Shown here: positions 12,201 through 20,400 of the stretch, one piece after another | Layout: each line of letters opens with the position of its first letter | Numbering within the stretch: position 1 is the stretch's first letter | Origin: Rhea pennata | Taxonomy: Eukaryota > Chordata > Aves > Rheiformes > Rheidae | Length of the DNA stretch: 64,000 nucleotides | Assembly: GCF_028389875.1 (NCBI RefSeq) | Contig: NC_084687.1 | Span: 4,190,157-4,254,156, forward strand | Direction: 5' to 3' | Program-made: the position numbers and the translations under genes | Notes under the pieces: model-generated | Told to the model about the DNA's origin: nothing | Database searches by the model: none | The model's input: only the letters and a program-made list of their open reading frames with translations

Positions 12201-15200
12201 GGCGCATCCGCTCGCCGCCCCCGGCACGGCAACGCGCGCGCCAGCATCTGGTTAGCTTTAAACCACGGGGGTCAGCGCGAGGGGCTCCAGCGGGGCTCTC
12301 GGCAGGCTTAAAACCGAGCACAAAGTGATCTGCTGGAGGGGGGCCAGGGCGCTTGGCCTCGCGCGAGGCAGCACCGCGAGCCGCTCGGACCGGACGCCCC
12401 TCGCCCTCCCCGGGGACAGCAGCCAGCTGGGGCCGCTCGCGTAAAAAATAAATAAAAAATAATAATAACCATCATAAGCCGGCTCCCGAGAAGACAGGCG
12501 AGCTGTTCACCGCCCGCGCCGCGGGAAGGGGCGACGCCGCCGTGCGCGGGAGCTGCGTTGGGGCCATGCTGGACGGGTGCCAAGCCGCACGGAGAGGCCC
12601 CCGGGCAGCAAAACTAAAGCGAGCGAAGGCAGGAGGGCCACAAAAACGCGTCTCAACCCGCCGTCGGGAGGAGGGAAGGGCGCCCGGCCCCGCGCGCTCC
12701 TCCTGACCCAGCCGGGCTGAAGTTACCCTTTAACCAGCCACCTTTCCCTGAGCGGCTCCACCCTGTAAATCACAATTACAGCTATCAAAGGTGTTATTTT
12801 ACATCGAACAGCCGGCTCCCATTCGGGCAGGTCCGCCACCGGCCCTTCCCCTCCGCGAGCCGGCGGTGCCGGGCTGCCGGTCCGCACGGGCGAGCCGGGG
12901 ATGGCCCCGGAGCACGGCCGGCCGGCGAGCCCCCCAGCCCCGGGAACGCGCCGCTCGGGGCACCGGCGGCGCCGCCTCGGCCCGGCCGGAGCGCGGATCG
13001 AGTCGAGGTCTCCGAGCTCCTCTTCCTGCTTGGATTTGCACATATGGTCCCCGCAGTGCGCGTCCCGGAGCGGGATCCGGGCCCCTTTCAAATGGGCATT
13101 TCCTTATCTAGCTCCCGAAGAACCAGATCTCCCGGAGCAAACCCAGCAGGATTTACTGACGGGGCCGGGGGCCGTGGAGACCCGTCTACCGGCAGCAGAA
13201 AGGCAGAGCAGCGAAGCCTGGTCATCCCCCACCTCCGGGCAGGATGGGAACCTCTAATCCAGCCAAGAGGGAAGATGAGACCACGCTCGGGTCCCCGCAC
13301 CCAGCAAACGCCTCCCGCGCAGCGCCCGACACCGTCAGATCTCCGATACACCCATCCCATTCCCCATCTCTCCTAAGGGGACGCGAAGCTCCCGAGGCAC
13401 AGCCAGGAGACACGACCAGCAATGGAGTTGCTCTCAACGCAGGTCATCCAGCCGAGCGCTGGAGCGCACACAAGTATTCCCCACCCTTCAGCAGGATGTT
13501 TTTCCTCCCCAAAAGTACGTGCCCGCTGCAGACTGCCTCCGCGGGAGGAAGGGTTTCTGCCCCACAGCTCAGGGGTGGGAGCCCTGGGAGCTGCCCTGCC
13601 TCGGCACCAGCCCCCTCCATCGCCCTCGACAGGTTCCCTTCGCAGAAGGGGGAAAAGGACCACTTAAGACGACGAAAATGTTTGAGACTGGTAATAACGA
13701 GGGGCCCAATGCAGCTACACTGCTTCCGCCAGCTCCCTGCTTTGCAAGAGACCCACCTGCTCTCAGGAAACCCATCTGCAGAGCCAAGCCCAGACCCGCA
13801 CGAGCAGCCGCTCCAGCCCCAAGCAGCTGGCTTCCCAACGCAGGCTGAAGAGCGGCGTGGGGCTCTGCGTTCCCAACAAACATTCCTCCGTGCACCCGAC
13901 GGTCAGCGAAGCACTGGGCTATGGCAGAGCTGTCAAGAACCCAGCAAACTCCTGCAGGAAATGGGGCTCTGGTTTGCTGCCTCTGAAGGATGCGCATCCA
14001 GAGGACAGCAAACAGCCCCTTTCTCAGGGTCCAGCAGCCAAGAACCTTCCTTATTCAGCCCATTTCCCTGCAGGCCAGGGCCAGACTTCACCCTGCTGCT
14101 GGCATTTAAAGACTGCAAGCCCCACTGCTCCTCCTGCCAGCTCTGCATCCCTGGCACAGACACCCGGGACAGGGTGAATCAGGGTACGTCACTGCACGGG
14201 GCGCTCGCAGCCGGCACCCGGAAACACCCCGCATCTCTCCAGTTCAACCGAGGATCCCGCTGCAGGTCCCCAGCCTGGACCACCCTCGCCTCTCCCCAGC
14301 GTGAGGAAGGATGGTGGGGAGGATGGCAGGGTGCTCAGCCGGGCGTGCAGCGCCAGCGCCAGGGTTAGCTGAGTTATTTGCCTTGCAAATGAGCCAGACA
14401 AGGTTCCCCATGGTGAGCAGGGCCTGGGAGAAGCACTCTCAGTGAGTCACCCAAGCCCTTGTGGCAGGAGTGATTTAAGGTGTGGTTGGGTCTCCCAGCT
14501 CACTGGGCACAAGGGAAAGCGGTCATAAAAGGCAGGAAACAACCTGGATAAAACGGAGCTGCAGAAAAGTGGGGCTGGCGAGCAAAAGCCAGCAGTGAAG
14601 CTCGAGTCTCTCAAAGGCAGCCCCATTAATTAATGCTTATAAATAAGATTAGAGAAGCACCCTGCAGGAGGAGGACCTGGGGGTCAGAGCTGCAAAGAGA
14701 CTGGAGCTCCAAAGCATCTAAATGCCGCTGGATTTGGCTCATGGAGCGCTATTAGGACACACTGCCCCAGCTAAAAGTCCCACATCAGGTCCCACTGGAT
14801 CATCCTCTGCATCCAGTTTCAGACAGGCCCAGAGGGTGCTCAGCGCTGAGATGTTGTGGCTCCAGGCCCTGCCTCGTGACAGTTGTGCTGAGAAATAGGC
14901 CAGCAACAAGGAGACCTCTCCAAAAACGACCTTGGGGAAGTTTTCCCACCCGCTCAGGGCCACCGGCCGGGTGCGCGCGTGTGCGCAGAGCTCCGGGTGC
15001 AGACGGGCTCACGGTCTGCACTTGCAGGAGGGGAACCTTACGCTCAACACCGCATGGTTGCGCGCACAGAGATATTTGTGTCCGTGCGCGCACCCATCCA
15101 TGCGCGGCGGCGCGATTCGGGGCAGCCTCACGCGGATGGCCGGATGCCGACTTCAGCGCGCATTAAGCGAGAGGCTGCATGTGCCCAGCAGCGGCTGCGC

Positions 15201-16447
15201 GAGCGCGTGTAGGCGAAGGTATGCACGGCTTCGGTTATACGCAGGCATGTGGGAGCAAGCGCATTCATCTCCGATTATACAGTCGGGCAGCTCCTACCCC
15301 AGGAATCCCATCCAAGTCCACATTCCTGGCTGATTTCACACTCGCGCGTGCAACGCGGGGCAGGCGCGCTGGCCTGGACCCACCTCCTCGAAGCAGCACC
15401 GGCAACGCTCGGGGCTGCAGGGCAAGGTTTGGGTCCCGGCTTCGGGAAGCCGGACAGCCCCGGGAGCAGCGGTGTTCCCAGCCACCTAAGCAGTAATCCC
15501 CGGAGGATTATGCTGCGGAAGAGCGGACCGCGCCGCGTGGGGCACACGGCCTCTCCCGGCACCGCAGGGCAGATGCTCGCGGCGGGAGCGAGGGAAGTCT
15601 GTTCCCGCGGAGAGGCACGTTTAAAGGTCTCACCCTGGCTTTGCCCACCTGCTCCTTTAGCAACACCGTTGCCTTGCACGGAAACACCGGGAACGAGGAA
15701 CCGGTCCCCAAGGTCTCTGCCTGCCCCCCAGATTCTCTTGCCAGTAGCTGAGGCATCCAGGGGGCTGCAAGGAGGTGGCTCAGCCTGGACCCTCGTGGCC
15801 ACCCAGCTCCCCCCAGCACCCGCCGGAGCCAGCTTGGGCTGGTGTCTCCTGCCTGGAGGAAACACAGCTGGGCGAACCGGACCCCGCGCCTGGAGGCACC
15901 GCCAGCGCCGTGCAAGGCGGCAAGCAAAAGCCAGGCACTGTCCCAGCAGACAGCAGCCCCCGGCTGCGCCAAACAAGGCGGAAAGCACCTTGGGAGGTCA
16001 TTTAATCGCCCTGCTGAGCCCCAGGGGAAGATCCCGGCTGCCCAAGTCCCCGGGTCAGACTTAGAGCCCCTTCCTTGCCCGGCACCGAGCTCCCTGCCCA
16101 GCTACGAAACTCCTCCTCGGAGCTGCCGTTTAAACCCGTCTCATCCCGAGCCCAAAGCAGGGAGAAGTTTCTGCCCGGGGCTGCTGGCGAGGGCGGGCTG
16201 CAGGGTCCCCCCGCGGCAGCACCCTGCCCCGGCGGCCGCGCAGCCTCCCGGCCCCTCAGCGCCGCCTTCGCTTCCCTTCCCAAAGGGATTGGGGACAGGG
16301 GCGCCCGGCGCAGCCGGCCGGGAGGGAGCGGGCGGGCGCCGGGACGCGCCCCACTCACCCCAAAGTGCTGATGAAGCCGTTGACGGAGCCCTCGGCGTAC
16401 AGGGAGACGATGTCCCCGACGTGCAGGAAACTCGACATCTCATTCAT
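122..16447 (-). CDS. ITPR3: ITPR3, 5' part of the gene (coding exons 1-9, residues 1-318)
   Basis: This is the N-terminal part of the type 3 inositol 1,4,5-trisphosphate receptor, the ER calcium-release channel opened by IP3. Joining complement(16359..16447, 9841..9911, 6458..6579, 2530..2616, 2143..2301, 1913..2011, 1652..1735, 705..851, 122..217) gives 954 nt, exactly 318 codons, with a GT donor and AG acceptor at every junction. The protein starts [20 protein letters not shown]. Residues 1 to about 225 form the suppressor domain (first beta-trefoil, MIR repeats). Residues from about 226 enter the IP3-binding core, and the segment [20 protein letters not shown] carries the arginine known in the family to contact IP3. 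Type 3 rather than type 1 or 2 is indicated by TTLRQ (TTGRQ in type 1), KQTKQDKEK and the [18 protein letters not shown] wording. The full receptor is about 2,670 residues, so roughly 88% lies beyond the left edge. No break or frameshift is seen. Confidence 0.97.
705..851 (-). CDS. ITPR3: ITPR3 coding exon 8 (IP3-binding core)
   Basis: A 147-nt, 49-codon phase-0 exon from [20 protein letters not shown] to SSNALWEVE. It includes TTLRQ, the loop of the beta-trefoil that contacts the phosphates of IP3 in this family. The acceptor is TGCCAG and the donor GTGAGC. Confidence 0.97.
1652..1735 (-). CDS. ITPR3: ITPR3 coding exon 7
   Basis: An 84-nt, 28-codon phase-0 exon, [20 protein letters not shown] followed by HLEEVLKG. 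It spans the end of the suppressor domain and the linker to the IP3-binding core. The acceptor is CCGCAG and the donor GTAAGG. A long A-rich run on the plus strand (about 1790-1827) acts as a T-rich tract upstream of this acceptor on the coding strand. Confidence 0.96.
1913..2011 (-). CDS. ITPR3: ITPR3 coding exon 6
   Basis: A 99-nt, 33-codon phase-0 exon, [20 protein letters not shown] followed by [13 protein letters not shown]. The acceptor is TCCCAG and the donor GTACCG, which is weaker than the other donors. Confidence 0.96.
2143..2301 (-). CDS. ITPR3: ITPR3 coding exon 5
   Basis: A 159-nt, 53-codon phase-0 exon running from [20 protein letters not shown] to [11 protein letters not shown]. 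It carries the very conserved [17 protein letters not shown] block of the MIR fold. The acceptor is TTGCAG and the donor GTGAGT. Confidence 0.97.
2530..2616 (-). CDS. ITPR3: ITPR3 coding exon 4
   Basis: An 87-nt, 29-codon phase-0 exon, [20 protein letters not shown] followed by VVKYGSVIQ. It forms the start of the first MIR-like strand set of the suppressor domain. The acceptor is GGACAG and the donor GTACAG. Confidence 0.96.
2617..6457 (-). other. ITPR3: ITPR3 intron 3
   Basis: A 3.8-kb intron between exons 3 and 4. GC content is moderate to high around 2.8-3.5 kb. The open frames inside it have no recognisable protein and no matching splice signals. I see no repeat or RNA gene. Confidence 0.85.
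6458..6579 (-). CDS. ITPR3: ITPR3 coding exon 3
   Basis: A 122-nt exon whose first two bases finish Asp, followed by 40 full codons: [20 protein letters not shown], then KQTKQDKEK, and ending in VVLLQKLQ. The acceptor is TTCCAG and the donor GTGAGG. The lysine-rich KQTKQDKEK stretch is typical of the type 3 receptor and differs from type 1. Confidence 0.96.
6580..9840 (-). other. ITPR3: ITPR3 intron 2
   Basis: A 3.3-kb intron. It contains an AT-rich patch with a TAAT core pair (about 7928-7952), a G10 run (8041-8050), a short MIR-like stub (about 8104-8165, GGGAAACCGAG) and CpG-rich sequence at 8.3-9.0 kb. No coding sequence is recognised. Confidence 0.8.
9841..9911 (-). CDS. ITPR3: ITPR3 coding exon 2
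   Basis: A 71-nt exon encoding [20 protein letters not shown] and KFR, in the suppressor domain. The acceptor is CAG at 9914-9912 and the donor is GTGAGA immediately below 9841. It ends with one base (G) of the aspartate codon completed by exon 3. Confidence 0.96.
10029..10044. promoter_or_regulatory. 16-bp perfect palindrome with paired forkhead-like motifs
   Basis: AATGTTTATAAACATT is its own reverse complement and contains TGTTTAT and ATAAACA back to back. These resemble forkhead half-sites. It sits 118 nt upstream of the exon 2 acceptor on the coding strand, in an AT-rich island flanked by GC-rich DNA. Confidence 0.3.
11308..11343. promoter_or_regulatory. Cluster of POU/octamer-like sites in ITPR3 intron 1
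   Basis: Three octamer-type sites lie within 36 bp: TTTGCAAATC (11308-11318 region), GATTTGC in inverted orientation (11325-11331) and a perfect ATGCAAAT (11336-11343). The first two form an inverted repeat. The sites are visible directly; POU-factor binding is inferred. Confidence 0.4.
16359..16447 (-). CDS. ITPR3: ITPR3 coding exon 1 (residues 1-29 plus 2 nt)
   Basis: The exon encodes MNEM...FISTL and ends with GG, completed to glycine by the first base of exon 2; the donor is GTGAGT. The start is the ATG at 16447-16445. The next in-frame ATG, codon 4, is the fallback start, and family members begin M(S/N)EM. An in-frame TAA lies upstream at 16603-16601 with no ATG between, so the N-terminus cannot be longer on this exon. 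The 5'UTR continues upward into the CpG island. Confidence 0.96.
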
Positions 16448-16790
16448 GATCGCCTCCGCTCGCCGAGTCAGCTCCCTTCGCGGCGATCCAGCGAGGGGCT
16501 CGCGGGAAGCGGCGCTCCGGAGGCGCCCGCCACCGGCTCTGCCCCGCTCGGCGGGGCGGGGGGCGGCCGGCCCGGGGGGCAGAGGCGCAACGCACAACTC
16601 TTACATGTGCGGCGCAGGAGGCGAGCAGCGGAGCGCGGCAGCGGCGGGCGCGCGTGCCGCCGGCGGCCGCGGAGCGGGGAAGAGGCTCAGTTAGAGGCTC
16701 GCATGAGATCTGTCCGGCTGTCCGTGCCTCCGTCTCGGCGCGGCTGTCTACCTGCAGCCAATGGAGAGCGATCAGGAAGTCCTGCTCAGG

Positions 16791-16821
<31 letters not shown>

Positions 16822-16839
16822 AAAAAAAAAAAAAAAAAA
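16791..16839. repeat. Twin homopolymer A tracts (A24 and A21) upstream of ITPR3
   Basis: A24 at 16791-16814, then GGGC, then A21 at 16819-16839. They are read as lysine runs by spurious open frames on both sides. Confidence 0.9.
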
Positions 16840-18279
16840 GGCGTGCAAATATTTTTGGCCTGGGAGGGGAACCGGAGCCGCTGGGGGGGGCCCAAAAGGA
16901 GGCCCCACCCTCCGCTGCCCGCCTCCCGCGCCGGGGGAGCGGGGCGCCGCGCACCCACCGCCGCCGAGCGGCCCCGCAGCCCGGCCCGGCCGGCGCCGGC
17001 ACCGCTCGGGAGCCGCCGAGGGCTCCCCTGGGCTCGCTCCCCGGCCGGGCTGGCCCCGGCGCCCCGGGCTGGCCCCGCGCCGAGGCGAAGGCAGGGGGCT
17101 GCCGGCAGCAGCCAGGGGGTTGCAAAGCGGCGCCCGGCGCCCACGACGCTGCGCCCCGTCCCCCTCCCGCGGGCGCGAGCGGCCAAGCCGAGTCTCCCAG
17201 CTCCTGCTCCCTCGCCCCGACGCCGGTGCCCTTCCCGCCCCGGCGCCTCTCCCGGGTGCCCGCAGCCCGGCGCTGTCTGCGCTTCCCCCGGCTCTGCAGC
17301 GGGACCAGGTGCCCTGGCAGCCTCGTACCACAAAACCCTGCTCTTCTGCCAGCGCTGCCTCCCAGCCCCGGCGCAGGTGCAGGGATCCTGGGAAATGGCG
17401 CCGCCCGTGCAGCCGGGGAAGCCCAGGCCAGGCCGGGACGGCTCCCGCTGGATTTTTCTGCCCCAGGCGGGCGCTTGCAGCAGGAAAGGTTCAGCCCAGC
17501 GGCCTCCTGCCACCCCGAGGCTCTTGCCCGGCACGCTCCCCGTTTGCCCTCCGCCACCTCTCCAAAGCGACGCGGAGCCTCAAAGTATCCCCCAGGCTCG
17601 CGGGTCCCTCCCAGCCCCGAGGGACCCTTCCCTCGGGGACCCCAGCGCAGCCGGGGGGAGGCTTTTGCGGGGCCAGGTCTCCTCCGCGGAGGCGGCTGTC
17701 GCTGGCTGCTCCCCGGCAGGATACTGGGCTACCCGGAGAGCAGGTCCGACACGGCCGGCAGCGCCTGCGCTCCCGGCACAGCACCGGTGGGAGAGGGCTG
17801 CATCCTCGGAGCGTCTTCTGGACAGCGCAACTGTCCTACTTCCGCACTTTTAATTAAACTTCCCTGCTGTAAAAACAATATTGGAAGGGGAAAAAAGGTA
17901 TGATGCTTTTTCGGATTGTTTCCCCTCCTGTCCTCTTTTCTTGCAGACAAACACACAGGTTTTGGAATCTAAACCTTGCCCTAAATAGGGATTTTTTTTT
18001 CCACTAGGAAACGGACAGGTCCCCTGGCAGAACAAAGGGAAAAAAAAAATTAGTGCAATTCCTCCGGGGGAGATGCGAATTCAGGTCCATCAGGATTAGC
18101 TGCATTTTCAGCACAGGACAAATTTAGAAACCTTTATCTCAGGGCAACAGAGTGGGGGGAAGAAAAGATTATAAAAAAAAAAAAAACGCTGCTGCTAAAA
18201 GCACACGAAGGTTTCAAAACAGGAGCTAAAAGCGGCCCCCGGGAATCCAAGAGCAAAACTTCACGCACAGATCAGCCGC

Positions 18280-20400
18280 TCTGGTCAAAGGCAGCGGCTC
18301 AGCCAAGGGGCACCGCCGCGGCCCCGGCCCCTCGCGCGCGCGGCTGGGCCGCCGCGACCTGCCCGGTGCCACCGGGGCGGCTGGCGATCGCAGAGCGCGC
18401 CGAGAGGTAAAAGCCATCTGGGAGTGCAAAAGCATTACGGACCGGCGGGGCCCTTTGCACGCAGACGCCCGCCCCAAGCGCCGTGCAGAGCCCGGACCCA
18501 GCGAGGGACTCGCAGCCCACGAGCACGTGCTGCAGAGCGGCTCCCGGCCGCGGGGACGCTCGCGGGGACGTGGGCCGGCCGGGCTCCCCCCTCGCGGCTC
18601 CCTCTGCCCCGCGGCTCAGGGGAGATAGAGGAGTTAAAAATAAGAGCGTTTCCTTCCTTACCCCCTGCTTTAAGCCACATGATAAATAAAAACTGGGAGT
18701 TTCTGCCTGCCGGAAAGGAAGTGGCTGCGGAGAGGAGGCCGGTGAGTCAGTACAGCAGCAGCCGTCCCCACGGCCCGGCCTTCGTCTCTGGCGGGGCCGA
18801 AGTCGAATTCCTTTCACATGCCGAAATCGCTCCCTTGCGGGCGGCCGCGCGAGCTGCGGGGCCGCCTCCCGGCCCAGCCCCGGGATGCTCCCTCTGCCAG
18901 GGGCTCCTCTCCGCCCGCACCTCCCGCGCGCCTTCCCCACCTCCGCCCCGATCGCCGCTGCCTAAACGGAGGCCGGCTGCAGGGCCGTGCACCCGCGCGG
19001 GCCACGCCGGGACCCGAGGGGAGGCCGGCCGGGCTCGTAGCCCCCGAGCCGGCGGGGAGCCCCGCTGCGGCTCCAGCTTGTGCAAACCGCACACCGGCGA
19101 GCAAGGATGCTGCGCACACGAGAGCGCGTCGGCGCCGCGGTGCATCCCGGGTTGGGGGGCAGAAGGGGCTGGCAGCACCCTGGGAGCATCCCAGAGCCTT
19201 CCCGGGTGCCCATCTGCAGGGACGAGCCGCCCCGGCTCTCCCGCGGGCCCCGCTCGTCCCTTCGCTTTCCACCCGGGGCGCGACGGCACCCGAGACGGGC
19301 GGAACAGCCCCGACCTCGCTCGGGGAAGCTCCACGCGAGCTGCCACCGCCTGCTATGGCCTGTCGGAGCCGGACCGAAGCCCGGAGCCGCGGCTGGAGCC
19401 GGGGCCGGGAACGTAAGGGTGAAGCCGCCTGGAATGGGAAAGCAAAAAAATAACTGCAGCCGCCTTTGTTCGAGGGGGAGGGAGGGAGGGAGGGAGACAC
19501 TCGGGCCCTTGTGCGCGGCGCCGGGCAGGGGCGCAGGACCGCTCCGCGGGCGCGCTCCCGTGAAAGGCGGATTCTTCGGCCAGGAGGCCGGTTCTCCCCC
19601 TCCTTCGGTTACCCCCTGACCCCGCTGCTGCCCACAGACGCGATGCAAAGCCCCGGCCGGGCTCTGTATGGTGCTTTTCATGCCACCGCGCCGTCCTCCC
19701 GCCCCACGGAGAGCGGCACAGCGACAGGGCAGGACCGAGCCCAGGCTAGAGCCGCTCGGGGGAAAAAAAAATAAAAAGAAAAAGAAAGAAGAAAAAGAGG
19801 GGTTGTTTTGACCTCGTTCCTCCTTCTAGGTTAGGATTGCTGAGCCTGGAGCTGCCCCCGCTGAGCAGAACCGCTCCTTTGGTGCCGGCGAGGGTGCGTG
19901 CGTCCTCGGCGAGCAGGGTCAGCTCCCAGCCCCGCGCGCTCGAGCCGCAACCCAAAGCGAAGCCTCCCCGCAGGAGAGGTGACCCACGGCCCGCGGGATG
20001 AAGCCCCCCGGGGCCGCTTTAATAACCGGCCGAGACGAGGGCCAGGTCCCTCCCGGCCACCCCATCTGTGCCTCCGCTCGCGCCTGCGGCGACCTGCCGC
20101 TGCGCGAACGGTCTCGCGGGAGCCGCGGCCAAGCGGGATGACTTTGACCCACGTCCTCAAAGGTATCGAGGCGCCCGGTTACCTCGGAGGACCCGAGCCC
20201 TGGTCCCAGCCAGCTTTGGAGCGGTGGGGGGGAGACACCGCTTCGCGCGCGCCCGCTTGCCCGGCGAGCGGTTGCCTCTGCCCGTGCGTCCCCTCGCCGC
20301 GGCGGCAGGCCAGCCGCCCCGGGGATGGGCGCCAGCAGCCCCGCTCGCCCCCAGCCACCCTCCCCGGGAAGGGTTAAGCGAAGTTAGCATCGAAGAGACA
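18280..20400. promoter_or_regulatory. CpG-rich block about 2 kb upstream of the ITPR3 start
   Basis: By eye, CpG is dense and GC high throughout. It may be the upstream part of the ITPR3 island, an alternative promoter or the start of a divergent noncoding transcript. No coding exon is attached to it. Confidence 0.4.

Larger units (their letters stand above)
9912..16358 (-). other. ITPR3: ITPR3 intron 1
   Basis: A 6.4-kb first intron. It holds CpG-rich blocks at about 10.08-11.0 kb, 12.1-13.1 kb and 14.95-15.6 kb. It also has AT-rich islands at 10.0 kb and 11.78-11.94 kb, an octamer cluster (11308-11343) and a palindromic forkhead-like site (10029-10044). Long open frames of 270-460 codons on both strands over 10.0-11.6 kb reflect high GC and resemble no protein I know. 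Confidence 0.8.
16100..17330 (-). promoter_or_regulatory. ITPR3: CpG island promoter and 5'UTR of ITPR3
   Basis: CpG-dense, very GC-rich sequence surrounds the ITPR3 start codon and extends about 0.9 kb upstream. I see no TATA box at a suitable place. A CCAAT motif lies at 16758-16762 (plus orientation), about 310 nt upstream of the ATG. Two long A runs (16791-16814 and 16819-16839) interrupt the island; poly(dA:dT) of this kind tends to exclude nucleosomes. The transcription start cannot be fixed from sequence alone. Confidence 0.7.

Noticed and set aside
13244-14368. A 374-codon plus-strand frame in ITPR3 intron 1
   Set aside because: It has a Pro/Ser/Arg-rich random look and no domain, and lies inside an intron of a gene on the other strand.
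16593-16606. A longer ITPR3 N-terminus or an upstream ATG
   Set aside because: The ATG at 16606-16604 is followed at once by TAA, in frame with the ITPR3 start, so there is no ATG-initiated extension.
15842-17857. A 671-codon plus-strand open frame, and overlapping frames of 399 and 380 codons
   Set aside because: It runs antisense through ITPR3 exon 1 and through the A24/A21 tracts, which read as lysine runs. Its composition is that of GC-rich DNA without stops and shows no domain wording.
18424-19681. Several 200-330-codon frames on both strands upstream of ITPR3
   Set aside because: They are mutually overlapping, CpG-island driven, and lack recognisable protein features.
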